Shown here: one piece after another, positions 1-6,064 of the stretch | Numbering within the stretch: position 1 is the stretch's first letter | Layout: every line of letters begins with the position of its first letter | From: an uncultured Aquincola sp. | GTDB lineage: Bacteria; Pseudomonadota; Gammaproteobacteria; Burkholderiales; Burkholderiaceae | NCBI GenBank assembly: GCA_937883885.1 | Contig: CAKZXL010000566.1 | Coordinates: 1-8,363 of the forward strand | Length of the DNA: 8,363 bases | Direction of reading: 5' to 3' | Notes under the pieces: generated by a model | Databases searched by the model: none | Told to the model about the DNA's origin: nothing | The model's input: only the letters and a program-made list of their open reading frames with translations | Translations under genes and position numbers: made by a program

Positions 1-507
1 ATGTTTGGGCAGCACCGGGCACACCTTCATGTCGGCGATGTAACGCGGCTTGCGCTCATGGAAGCCGACCAGCACCTCGCCCTTCTTGATGACGTGCCGC
101 ACCGACAGCCGCGCGCGGTCGCGGTAATGCCAGGCCGGGCCTTCGATGGGCCGCAGCAGCCGCTCGGGCTTGACCTTGCCCAGGTGCCACAGGTTGTCTT
201 CCAGCGTGCGCTGCTTGACGGCCACCTGCGCGCCCACGTGCAGGTGCTGCATCTTGCAGCCGCCACAGGCACCGGCATGCAGACCGAAGTGCGGGCAGCC
301 GGGCGTCACGCGCTGCGAGCTTTCGCGGCGCATCGCCGTCATGGTGGCCTGTTCCCAGGCGTTCTTGCGGCGGCCCACCTGCACCTGCACCTGCTCACCG
401 GGCAAGGCGCCTTCGATGAACACCACCTTGCCTTCTTCGTTATGGGCAACGCCTTGGGCTTCCAGGTCCAGCGATTCGACCGTCAGCCATTCATTCTGTT
501 GAGTCAT
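1..507 (-). CDS. rlmD: RlmD (RumA), 23S rRNA (uracil-5-)-methyltransferase, N-terminal 169 residues
   Basis: This is the N-terminal part of a SAM-dependent enzyme that methylates a uracil of 23S rRNA (U1939 in E. coli). The frame is open from an ATG at 507 to the window edge, so the catalytic C-terminal half is missing only because the window ends. Residues 1-60 look like the TRAM RNA-binding domain ([20 protein letters not shown], then a GALPGE turn). Cysteines 71, 81 and 84 (CPHF then CGGC) and Cys163 (KVCPVL) match the four 4Fe-4S ligands of the RumA family. The spacing between the first two is longer than in E. coli (nine residues instead of five). It lies 27 bp after rpoS on the same strand, so it is probably the last gene of that block or is co-transcribed with it. 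No Shine-Dalgarno lies at normal distance: the nearest, AGAGGG (530-535), overlaps the rpoS stop codon, and a perfect palindrome fills the space between. The identification is firm; only the end is unseen. Confidence 0.93.
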   Translation of the reverse strand, partial: MTQQNEWLTVESLDLEAQGVAHNEEGKVVFIEGALPGEQVQVQVGRRKNAWEQATMTAMRRESSQRVTPGCPHFGLHAGACGGCKMQHLHVGAQVAVKQRTLEDNLWHLGKVKPERLLRPIEGPAWHYRDRARLSVRHVIKKGEVLVGFHERKPRYIADMKVCPVLPKH

Positions 508-508
508 G

Positions 509-525
509 CACCGGATTATCCGGTG
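509..525. repeat. 17-bp perfect inverted repeat in the rpoS-rlmD gap
   Basis: CACCGGAT, one central base, then ATCCGGTG: two perfect 8-bp arms. It fills most of the 27-bp gap and ends one base before the rlmD ATG. In the minus-strand transcript it can fold as a 6-bp stem (CACCGG/CCGGUG) with a 5-nt loop. No U-run follows, so it is not a standard intrinsic terminator. It separates the candidate Shine-Dalgarno (530-535) from the start codon. Confidence 0.8.
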
Positions 526-534
526 GCAGCCCTC

Positions 535-1557
535 TCAGAAGACGGAGTCGCGGTCCACGCCCTGGCGGATCATCCGGCGCTTGAGCTTGAGCAGGGCTTC
601 CTGCTGAATCTGCCGGATGCGCTCGCGCGTCAGGCCCATGCGCTCGGCCAGCACCTCCAACGTCTCGGGCTCGCGGTCGCGCAGGCCGTAGCGGCCGGCC
701 AGCACCTCGCGTTCGCGGTCGTTCAGCTCGGCCAGGCCGTGGTTGAGCAACTGCTCCACTTCATGGCTGAGCGTGATGCCCATCGGATCGATGGCCTGCT
801 CGTCGGCCACCGTGTCCAGCATCGATTCGCCCGCATCGCGCTCCAGCGGCGCATCCAGTGAGGCGGGCTGCTCGGCAAACTTCAGCAGCTCGGACACCTC
901 CTGCACCGGCCGGCCCACCGAGGCGGCGATGGCTTCCACCCGCACCGGCCGATCGCCCTCAGGCCCGTGGGAATGCTCGGCTTCCAGCGCGCGGCGCGCC
1001 TTCAGCACCTGGTTGAGTTCTCGCACGATGTGCACCGGCAGCCGCACCAGGCGGGCCTGGTGCATGATCGCCCGCTCGATGCTCTGGCGGATCCACCAGG
1101 AGGCATAGGTGGAAAAGCGAAAGCCACGCTCGGGCTCGAACTTGCCGATGGCATGCATCAGCCCCAGGTTGCCTTCTTCGATGAGGTCGGTCATCGGCAG
1201 GCCGCGGCCCAGGTAGTTCTTGGCGATGCTGACCACCAGCCGCAGGTTGCGCTCGATCATCGACTGCCTTGCCAGGAAGTCGCCCGAGCGCGCCTTGACG
1301 GCGGTGTCGTATTCCTCCTGCGGCGTCAGCAGCGGCGCCTTGCGGATCTCGCGCAGGTAGGTCTGCAGCGTGTTGCCGACGTCGCCCTCGCCGGGCGGAA
1401 TGTCCACCGGCACGCGGGCACTGCCGGCCGCCTCGGCGCCGGCATCGGCGTCGTAGGCGGGTTCATCGCCCGAATCAAGCGCCGGGGGCACCGGCGCCAG
1501 GCGCGCCGCTCCCGTCTCCACGACATGCCCGTTCTGCGTTTCGATTCGCCTGGTCAT
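535..1557 (-). CDS. rpoS: RpoS, RNA polymerase sigma-S factor (stationary phase and general stress)
   Basis: This 340-residue sigma-70-family protein is close in length to E. coli RpoS (330). It directs RNA polymerase to stationary-phase and stress promoters. After an acidic, variable N-terminus (1-60) come region 1.2 (about 62-95, [19 protein letters not shown]), region 2 (about 98-168, with [32 protein letters not shown] and the -10-binding [20 protein letters not shown]), region 3 (about 170-255, [11 protein letters not shown]) and region 4 (about 265-335). Region 4 carries the -35-binding helix-turn-helix ([20 protein letters not shown]). Its position directly after nlpD, together with the region 2/3 sequence, points to RpoS rather than RpoD or RpoH. 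It starts at the ATG at 1557 with a good Shine-Dalgarno, GGAG (1566-1569), eight bases upstream. It follows nlpD by 27 bp. In other proteobacteria a main rpoS promoter lies inside nlpD; I could not pick one out here. Confidence 0.96.
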   Translation of the reverse strand: MTRRIETQNGHVVETGAARLAPVPPALDSGDEPAYDADAGAEAAGSARVPVDIPPGEGDVGNTLQTYLREIRKAPLLTPQEEYDTAVKARSGDFLARQSMIERNLRLVVSIAKNYLGRGLPMTDLIEEGNLGLMHAIGKFEPERGFRFSTYASWWIRQSIERAIMHQARLVRLPVHIVRELNQVLKARRALEAEHSHGPEGDRPVRVEAIAASVGRPVQEVSELLKFAEQPASLDAPLERDAGESMLDTVADEQAIDPMGITLSHEVEQLLNHGLAELNDREREVLAGRYGLRDREPETLEVLAERMGLTRERIRQIQQEALLKLKRRMIRQGVDRDSVF

Positions 1558-1584
1558 GCGTGGATCTCCGTGCCATGGAATGCC

Positions 1585-2490
1585 TTAACGGGGCGGGAGC
1601 AGTTTGGCCGGATCGACCGGCTTGCCTTGCTTGCGGATCTCGAAGTGCAGTTGTACCCGGTCTGCGTCGCTCGAACCCATTTCCGCGATCTTTTGTCCGC
1701 GTTTGACCGCCTGGTCTTCCTTGACCAGCAGGGTCTGGTTGTGGGCGTACGCCGTCAGGTAGGTGCTGTTGTGCTTGACGATGACCAGATTGCCATAGCC
1801 GCGCAATCCCGAGCCCGCATACACCACGCGGCCGTCGGCGGCAGCCAGCACAGGGTCGCCGGCCTTGCCCGCGATGGACAAGCCCTTGTTGCGCGACTCG
1901 TCGAAGCCGGCAGTCACCGAACCCCGTGCCGGCCAGGCCCAGTTGATGTCGTCGTCACCCGTGGCGGCAGCTGCGGCGGGTACCGGCGTGGGCGCAGGCA
2001 CGGGCGCCGGCGTGCTGGCTGCCGCAGCAGCGCCGCTGGCCGGAGCACTGGCCGACAGCGGGCGCGATTCGACCTTGGCCGGCGGCACGCCACGGGCCGC
2101 CGCCACCGCGGGATCGACACCCGGCGGCACCACGCGCACCACCTGCCCGACCTCGATCAGGTTGGCGTTCTCGATGTTGTTCCAGCGCGCGATGTCGCGC
2201 CAGTTCTGCCCCGATTCCAGGCCGATGCGGATCAGCGTGTCACCCGGCTTGACGGTGTAGTAGCCTGGCTTGCCCGAGTTCTCGATGCCGGGCGGCGGCG
2301 GCTTGTCGGCCTCGGCCGGCGTGACGGGGCCACCCGCGGTGCGCGCTGGGGTGCTTTGCCGATCTTCCACCGGCGCCTTGTTGCGCGGCGAAGCGCAGCC
2401 GGTGAGCACTGCCGCCAGCAGGCAGGCGGCCACCAGAGGGAAAGAACTCGTCGTGCGCCCGCCGAACGGGCGCTGCCAGTGCAATCGCAT
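1585..2490 (-). CDS. nlpD: NlpD, LysM/LytM-domain lipoprotein, probable amidase activator
   Basis: A 301-residue outer-membrane lipoprotein. In Enterobacteria NlpD activates the cell-wall amidase AmiC during daughter-cell separation. The signal peptide (1-31, hydrophobic FPLVAACLLAAVLTG) ends in the lipobox LTGC with the lipidated Cys at 32. A LysM peptidoglycan-binding domain spans about 77-122 (YYTVKPGDTL...IEVGQVVRVVP). An Ala/Pro-rich linker spans about 126-177. A LytM/M23 domain spans about 183-298, with GRVVYAGSGLRGYGNLVIVKH and TAYAHN. The zinc ligands of active M23 peptidases are missing: the HxxxD site reads NKGLS and the HxH site reads QLH. It should therefore be a non-enzymatic activator, as E. 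coli NlpD and EnvC are. I chose the ATG at 2490 over the in-frame TTG at 2514: the TTG would overlap pcm by eight bases without a Shine-Dalgarno, while the ATG has GGAG upstream and gives a shorter signal peptide. It lies 16 bp after pcm. Confidence 0.94.
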   Translation of the reverse strand: MRLHWQRPFGGRTTSSFPLVAACLLAAVLTGCASPRNKAPVEDRQSTPARTAGGPVTPAEADKPPPPGIENSGKPGYYTVKPGDTLIRIGLESGQNWRDIARWNNIENANLIEVGQVVRVVPPGVDPAVAAARGVPPAKVESRPLSASAPASGAAAAASTPAPVPAPTPVPAAAAATGDDDINWAWPARGSVTAGFDESRNKGLSIAGKAGDPVLAAADGRVVYAGSGLRGYGNLVIVKHNSTYLTAYAHNQTLLVKEDQAVKRGQKIAEMGSSDADRVQLHFEIRKQGKPVDPAKLLPPR

Positions 2491-2501
2491 CAGAAAGGAA
2501 T

Positions 2502-2505
2502 CTCC
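2502..2505 (-). promoter_or_regulatory. Shine-Dalgarno of nlpD (GGAG)
   Basis: On the minus strand GGAG lies 11 bases before the ATG at 2490 and just after the pcm stop codon (2507-2509). It falls inside the longer TTG reading, which is why the ATG is preferred as the nlpD start. Confidence 0.6.
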
Positions 2506-2506
2506 G

Positions 2507-3328
2507 CTATTCAACGCCGGATTTTAGGGGGACGAAATGAACGGCATCGTGCTGCTGGCGCAGCCACTGCGTTTCGGTGCGGTCCACGATGACCAGCACC
2601 TGCCCCCGCCCGCCCGGCGCCTGCATCGGCGCCACCAGGCGACCACCGACGGCCAGCTGCTCCAGCCACGCCGTCGGAATGTCGTCGCCACCGGCGGCGG
2701 CGATGATGCTGTCGTAAGGCGCGTTGGGCCCATGGCCCACGCGGCCGTCGCCGTAGATCAGCCGCAGGTTGTTGCGGCGCAGCGGCGCCAGCAGCTCGCG
2801 CGCCTTCTCGTGCAGGGGCTTGAGCCGCTCGATGGAATACACCTGCGTGGCCAGCACCGACAGCAAGGCGGCCTGGTAACCGCAGCCGGTGCCGATTTCC
2901 AGCACCTTGCCCAGCGACTCGCGCGCCTGTGCATTCCGGCCTTCGAGCAGCAACGACATCATCAGCCCCACCACCGAGGGCTTGGAGATGGTCTGGTTCA
3001 GGCCGATGGGCAGGCTGGTGTCTTCATAGGCCTGGGCGGCCAGTGCGGTGTCCACGAAGAAGTGGCGCGGCACATGGGCCATCGCGGCCAGCACCGGCTC
3101 GCTGCGCAGGCCGTCGGCCCGCAGGCGGTTGACCATGCGCATGCGCACGCCCTGGGAATCGAGCCCCAGACCGCTGGGTGCCGACTGGCGACGCGCAGCC
3201 TCTGCGGCCTCATGCATCGGGCGCTGGGGGCGCAGCAGGGTCTGCGGTGCCCGGGTGGCTGTCCCCGGGCTCTTGCTGGAAGAGGCCCGGTCCAGCGGGA
3301 TGGGGAACTGGCGCGCCCGGGTGGTCAT
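2507..3328 (-). CDS. pcm: Pcm, protein-L-isoaspartate O-methyltransferase
   Basis: A 273-residue cytosolic SAM-dependent methyltransferase. It methylates isoaspartyl residues that form in ageing proteins so that they can return to normal aspartate, a repair function tied to stationary-phase survival. The family hallmark [20 protein letters not shown] is at 101-120. SAM motif [17 protein letters not shown], is at 142-157, followed by YSIERLK (164-170), IYGDG (191-195) and [16 protein letters not shown] (203-218). The E. coli enzyme has 208 residues; the excess is an N-terminal tail of about 60 residues with low sequence complexity (Ser/Arg/Ala/Pro rich) ahead of the core at [14 protein letters not shown]. 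The start overlaps the surE stop as ATGA, which suggests translational coupling and supports the long form. An internal ATG at 3217 would give 236 residues but has no Shine-Dalgarno. Confidence 0.93.
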   Translation of the reverse strand: MTTRARQFPIPLDRASSSKSPGTATRAPQTLLRPQRPMHEAAEAARRQSAPSGLGLDSQGVRMRMVNRLRADGLRSEPVLAAMAHVPRHFFVDTALAAQAYEDTSLPIGLNQTISKPSVVGLMMSLLLEGRNAQARESLGKVLEIGTGCGYQAALLSVLATQVYSIERLKPLHEKARELLAPLRRNNLRLIYGDGRVGHGPNAPYDSIIAAAGGDDIPTAWLEQLAVGGRLVAPMQAPGGRGQVLVIVDRTETQWLRQQHDAVHFVPLKSGVE

Positions 3329-4077
3329 GCCACCGTCCCAAGCGCTTCGCGCCAGGCCGGCAGCGCCGCATGGTCGGTGAGGTCGACCTGCAGCGGCGTG
3401 ATGGACACACAGCCCGAGGCGGTGGCGTGGAAGTCTGTGCCCTCGCCGGCTTCGCGCGCGTCACCCGCAGGGCCGATCCAGTAGATGGTCTCGCCACGCG
3501 GGTTGGTCTGGCGGATCGCCGGCTCGCTGGCATGGCGCCGCCCCAGGCGGGTGAGCTTGCGCGGCAACTGGTCTGCGTCCGGCCGGTTCGGGATGTTGAC
3601 GTTGAGCAGGAAGGGTCGCCCGTCCAGCGGCAAGGCCAGCACCTGTTCAACCACCGAGCGAGCCACGCGCGCTGCGGCGTCCAGGTGTTCCCAGCCCCGC
3701 TGCACCTGGGAAAACGCGATCGCCGGCACGCCGAAGAGAAAGCCCTCCATCGCCGCGGCCACGGTGCCTGAATACAAGGTGTCGTCGCCCATGTTGGCGC
3801 CGTTGTTGATGCCCGAAAGCACCAGGTCGGGCCGGTGCGGCAGCACGCCCGTCATGGCCAGGTGCACGCTGTCCGAAGGCGTGCCGCTGACGTAATGGAA
3901 GCCGTTGGCTGCCTTGTACACCTGCAGCGGCCGGCCCAGCGTCAGCGAATTGGAAGTGCCGCTGGCGTTTTGTTCAGGAGCGATCACGTCGATCTCGCCC
4001 AGGCCCTCGATCGCCCGCACGAGTGCGGCAAGGCCAGGGGCAAGGTAACCGTCGTCGTTGGCGATGAGGATGCGCAT
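3325..4077 (-). CDS. surE: SurE, 5'/3'-nucleotidase (survival protein)
   Basis: A 250-residue metal-dependent phosphatase that removes phosphate from nucleoside 5'- and 3'-monophosphates; the length is typical (E. coli 253). The metal-binding NDDG is at 7-10 (Asp8, Asp9). Further family motifs are [14 protein letters not shown] (33-46), the active-site stretch [18 protein letters not shown] (88-105), the GVPAIAFS motif (116-123) and the C-terminal [19 protein letters not shown] (215-233). I chose the ATG at 4077 because it puts NDDG at the usual distance from the N-terminus; the frame also allows a GTG at 4122 that would add 15 unconserved residues. No Shine-Dalgarno precedes the ATG, and a TACAAT -10-like hexamer sits six bases upstream, so the mRNA may be leaderless. 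It is the first gene of the block, divergent from the oxidoreductase gene, and overlaps pcm by four bases. Confidence 0.95.
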   Translation of the reverse strand: MRILIANDDGYLAPGLAALVRAIEGLGEIDVIAPEQNASGTSNSLTLGRPLQVYKAANGFHYVSGTPSDSVHLAMTGVLPHRPDLVLSGINNGANMGDDTLYSGTVAAAMEGFLFGVPAIAFSQVQRGWEHLDAAARVARSVVEQVLALPLDGRPFLLNVNIPNRPDADQLPRKLTRLGRRHASEPAIRQTNPRGETIYWIGPAGDAREAGEGTDFHATASGCVSITPLQVDLTDHAALPAWREALGTVA

Positions 4078-4083
4078 CGGGCC

Positions 4084-4089
4084 ATTGTA
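4084..4089 (-). promoter_or_regulatory. Candidate -10 box of surE (TACAAT)
   Basis: TACAAT on the minus strand matches the sigma-70 -10 consensus at five of six bases. At standard spacing, transcription would start at 4077, the A of the surE ATG. I found no convincing -35: the hexamer at 17-bp spacing is TCACGC. The call rests on the -10 alone and on its place before the first gene of the block. Confidence 0.4.
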
Positions 4090-4112
4090 GGTTTGCGCCG
4101 TCGCCTGCGTGA

Positions 4113-4124
4113 CCGTGTTCACGG
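4113..4124. repeat. Small inverted repeat between the divergent surE and oxidoreductase promoters
   Basis: CCGTG-TT-CACGG, a perfect 5-2-5 inverted repeat. Its centre lies 41.5 bases upstream of the start predicted for surE and overlaps the -35 region of the candidate promoter for the plus-strand gene. It may be an operator shared by both directions. At ten matched bases it could also arise by chance in GC-rich DNA. Confidence 0.35.
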
Positions 4125-4135
4125 GCCTGGCTGCC

Positions 4136-4141
4136 TATCAT
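4136..4141 (+). promoter_or_regulatory. Candidate -10 box of the oxidoreductase gene (TATCAT)
   Basis: TATCAT matches the sigma-70 -10 consensus at five of six bases. It would start transcription near 4148, leaving a leader of about 35 bases that contains the GGAG Shine-Dalgarno at 4171-4174. No good -35 hexamer lies at 16-18 bp. Confidence 0.35.
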
Positions 4142-4182
4142 CCGGCGCCAAGGCGGCCGTTGCCGCGACAGGAGACAACACG

Positions 4183-5160
4183 ATGCAAGCATGGGTGTGC
4201 GATGACCCGATCGGCGTGCAAGCCCTTCAGTGGAAGCAGATGGAGACGCCCGAGCCCGCAGCCGGCGAAGTCAGGATCGCGATCCACGCGGCCAGCCTCA
4301 ACTTCCCTGATCTGCTGATCGTCCAGAACAAGTACCAGGTCAAGCCGCCCCTGCCCTTCGTGCCGGGGGCGGAGTTCTCGGGCCGCATCGAGGCCGTGGG
4401 CGAAGGCGTCACGCACCTTCACGTGGGCGACCCCGTGGCCGCCATCGGCGCCACCGGTGGCTTTGCCACCCACGCCTGTGTCAAGGCCACCAGCGTGATT
4501 CCGCTGCCCTCGCACATCGCGCTGGAGGACGCCGCAGCCTTTGCCTTCACCTACGGCACCTCGCACCATGCCTTGATGGACCGCGGCGCGCTGCAGCCCG
4601 GCGAAACGGTGCTGGTGCTGGGCGCGGCCGGCGGCGTGGGCACCTCGGCCATCCAGATTGCCAAGGCTGCCGGCGCACGGGTGATCGCCGCTGCCTCCTC
4701 CGACGAAAAGTGCCAGCTGTGCACCGAGATCGGTGCCGATGCCACCATCAACTACAGCACCACCGACCTGCGCGAAGCGATCAAGACCCTGACCGACGGC
4801 AAGGGCCCCGACGTGGTCTACGACCCGGTGGGCGGCGACTTCGCCACCGCGGCCTTCCGGTCCATCGCATGGCGCGGACGCTACCTGGTCATCGGCTTCA
4901 CGGCCGGCAGCATCCCTGCCGTGCCCTGGAACCTGCCCTTGCTCAAGGGCGCTTCGGTGGTGGGCGTGTTCTGGGGCGAGTTCGTGCGGCGCGAGCCGCG
5001 CGCCAGCGCCGCCGCCATGGCCCAACTGGCCGACTGGTATGCCCAGGGCAAGATCAAACCCGTGATCGATACCCGGCTGCCGATGAGCGAGCTGCATGCG
5101 GCGTACGAACGCATGGGCACCCGGCAGGTGCGTGGCAAGGTACTTCTCATCAATCCCTGA
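4183..5160 (+). CDS. NADPH:quinone oxidoreductase-like protein (zinc-free MDR family)
   Basis: A 325-residue medium-chain dehydrogenase/reductase of the quinone-oxidoreductase type, expected to be a soluble NAD(P)H-dependent reductase. The GroES-like catalytic domain (about 1-125) carries ASLNFPDLL (37-45), PFVPGAEFSGRIEAVGEGV (58-76) and VGDPVAA (81-87). The Rossmann domain (about 126-270) carries ETVLVLGAAGGVGTSAIQIA (141-160), whose AAGGVG is the usual NADPH-binding loop of this family. GRYLVIGFTAG (232-242) and the C-terminal RGKVLLI (317-323) also fit. The zinc ligands of alcohol dehydrogenases are absent. The true substrate cannot be read from sequence; acyl-CoA reductases and crotonyl-type enzymes share this fold, but the quinone-reductase subgroup fits best. 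The ATG at 4183 has a strong GGAG eight bases upstream. It is divergent from surE and followed after 113 bp by the regulator gene. Confidence 0.88.
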   Translation: MQAWVCDDPIGVQALQWKQMETPEPAAGEVRIAIHAASLNFPDLLIVQNKYQVKPPLPFVPGAEFSGRIEAVGEGVTHLHVGDPVAAIGATGGFATHACVKATSVIPLPSHIALEDAAAFAFTYGTSHHALMDRGALQPGETVLVLGAAGGVGTSAIQIAKAAGARVIAAASSDEKCQLCTEIGADATINYSTTDLREAIKTLTDGKGPDVVYDPVGGDFATAAFRSIAWRGRYLVIGFTAGSIPAVPWNLPLLKGASVVGVFWGEFVRREPRASAAAMAQLADWYAQGKIKPVIDTRLPMSELHAAYERMGTRQVRGKVLLINP

Positions 5161-5176
5161 GTCGGCATCGCAGACT

Positions 5177-5193
5177 CCCCCCTCCTAGGGGGG
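5177..5193. repeat. C6/G6 inverted repeat after the oxidoreductase gene
   Basis: CCCCCC-TCCTA-GGGGGG starts 16 bases after the oxidoreductase stop codon and contains the self-complementary CCTAGG (5184-5189). The RNA could form a very stable 6-bp G/C stem. No T-run follows, so it is not a canonical intrinsic terminator, though it could pause polymerase or block exonucleases. It also reaches the -35 position of the candidate promoter whose -10 is at 5206-5211, so it could be a regulator site instead. Confidence 0.65.
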
Positions 5194-5205
5194 CCTCGCT
5201 TGCGC

Positions 5206-5211
5206 TACGAT
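5206..5211 (+). promoter_or_regulatory. Candidate -10 box of the response-regulator gene (TACGAT)
   Basis: TACGAT keeps the four key -10 positions (TA..AT). The 17-bp-spaced -35 hexamer is TCCTAG (5183-5188), far from TTGACA and inside the C6/G6 repeat, as at a promoter that needs an activator. The predicted start is near 5218, giving a leader of about 56 bases. Confidence 0.35.
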
Positions 5212-5231
5212 GCACCGCACAATCTGCGCCG

Positions 5232-5249
5232 CGAACACATTTGTGTTCG
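5232..5249. repeat. Perfect 8-2-8 inverted repeat in the response-regulator leader
   Basis: CGAACACA-TT-TGTGTTCG. Both 8-bp arms are perfect, and the site is AT-richer than its surroundings. It ends 24 bases before the ATG of the regulator gene and does not cover the Shine-Dalgarno AAGGG (5262-5266). As DNA it resembles the two-heptamer, 2-bp-spaced sites used by NarL-type dimers. As RNA it could form a 7-bp hairpin near the 5' end. Autoregulation by the downstream gene product is an inference. Confidence 0.75.
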
Positions 5250-5273
5250 ACGTCGCATGAGAAGGGTGGAGCC

Positions 5274-6008
5274 ATGGCCGTCAAGGTCCTGATCTTGGAA
5301 GACAATCCGGTCGCGCGCAGCTTCCTGTGCCGCGTGGTACGCGAAAGCTTCAGCGACACGATCGTCATCACCGAAGCGGGCGACCTGGAAAGCGCCCGCA
5401 AACACATCAATCTGACGGGCGGCGCACGTGGCCTGCATGGCGTCGATCCGTTCAAGCTGATCCTGGTCGACCTGGAACTGCCCGACGGCAACGGCATGGA
5501 ACTGCTGGCCGAGCTGGTGCACTACCCGGCCACCAAGATCGTCACCACGCTCTACTCGGACGACGATCACCTCTTTCCCGCCCTGCAACGCGGCGCCGAC
5601 GGCTACCTGCTGAAGGAAGACCGGTTCGAGGTGCTGGTCGAAGAGCTGCAGAAGATCGTGCGTGGCCAGCCCCCGCTGTCGCCGGCCATTGCCCGCCGGC
5701 TGCTGACCCACTTCCGCGGCAGCCAGCAAGACAGCGGCACGCTGGATTCGGGCTTTTCCAAACCCTTCGGTTTCGGCACCAGCCGGCCGGTGCCGATCGA
5801 AAAGCCGCTTGATCACGAGCGGCTGACGCCGCGTGAAAACGAGGTGCTCACCTACCTGAGCAAGGGCTTCACCATCAAGGAAATCGCCAGCCTGATGGGC
5901 ATCAAGTGGTTCACCGTGAACGACCACATCAAGTCCATCTACAAGAAGCTGAACGTTTCCAGCCGCGCGGAGGCCGCGGTGCTGGCCAGCAAGCAGGGGC
6001 TGGTCTGA
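5274..6008 (+). CDS. NarL/FixJ-family two-component response regulator
   Basis: A 244-residue DNA-binding response regulator. The receiver domain (about 3-130) has the acidic pair Glu9-Asp10, the phosphoacceptor Asp66 (LILVDLELPDGNG), the conserved Thr92 (TTLYSDDD) and Lys114 (GADGYLLKED), so it looks fully phosphorylatable. About 12 extra residues (roughly 48-59, TGGARGLHGVDP) sit before the phosphoacceptor strand. A flexible linker (about 148-180) leads to a LuxR-type helix-turn-helix at about 183-243 (LTPRENEVLTYLSKGFTIKE, then FTVNDHIKSIYKKLNVSSRA). The start is the ATG at 5274, with AAGGG seven bases upstream. The histidine kinase gene follows 56 bp later on the same strand and is the obvious partner. 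Two inverted repeats lie upstream. The signal and target genes cannot be told from sequence; control of neighbouring genes or of itself is only a guess. Confidence 0.93.
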   Translation: MAVKVLILEDNPVARSFLCRVVRESFSDTIVITEAGDLESARKHINLTGGARGLHGVDPFKLILVDLELPDGNGMELLAELVHYPATKIVTTLYSDDDHLFPALQRGADGYLLKEDRFEVLVEELQKIVRGQPPLSPAIARRLLTHFRGSQQDSGTLDSGFSKPFGFGTSRPVPIEKPLDHERLTPRENEVLTYLSKGFTIKEIASLMGIKWFTVNDHIKSIYKKLNVSSRAEAAVLASKQGLV

Positions 6009-6064
6009 ACGACCTGGCACCACGCGCATCTTCCTGGGGGCGTCTTCGCGCCTGACCGACCACC

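Noticed and set aside
1..861. 286-residue plus-strand open frame across rlmD and rpoS
   Set aside because: It is antisense to rlmD (Fe-S cysteines and TRAM motif readable on the minus strand) and to the C-terminus of rpoS; its composition is that of a shadow frame.
1590..2490. Internal rpoS promoter within nlpD
   Set aside because: Expected from E. coli and Pseudomonas, but the only -10-like hexamer noticed (TACAAC, near 1656) has no well-spaced -35, so no site is called.
1585..2514. Longer nlpD starting at TTG 2514
   Set aside because: It would overlap pcm by eight bases with no Shine-Dalgarno; the ATG at 2490 has GGAG upstream and gives a better lipoprotein signal peptide.
967..2592. 541-residue plus-strand open frame across rpoS and nlpD
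   Set aside because: It lies antisense to two firmly identified genes, has the His/Arg/Gln/Gly-rich composition typical of GC-rich shadow frames, and shows no recognisable domain.
649..3645. Repeated GGCCAGCACC strings at several places in the left half
   Set aside because: They fall inside coding sequence, reflect common Leu/Ala/Gly codons on the coding strand, and have no regular spacing.
3325..4122. Longer surE starting at GTG 4122
   Set aside because: It adds 15 unconserved residues before the NDDG motif; family alignment and the -10-like hexamer both favour the ATG at 4077.
4138..5097. 319-residue minus-strand open frame opposite the oxidoreductase
   Set aside because: It is the shadow of an intact MDR enzyme that has a good Shine-Dalgarno; the antisense product is low-complexity Gly/His/Arg.
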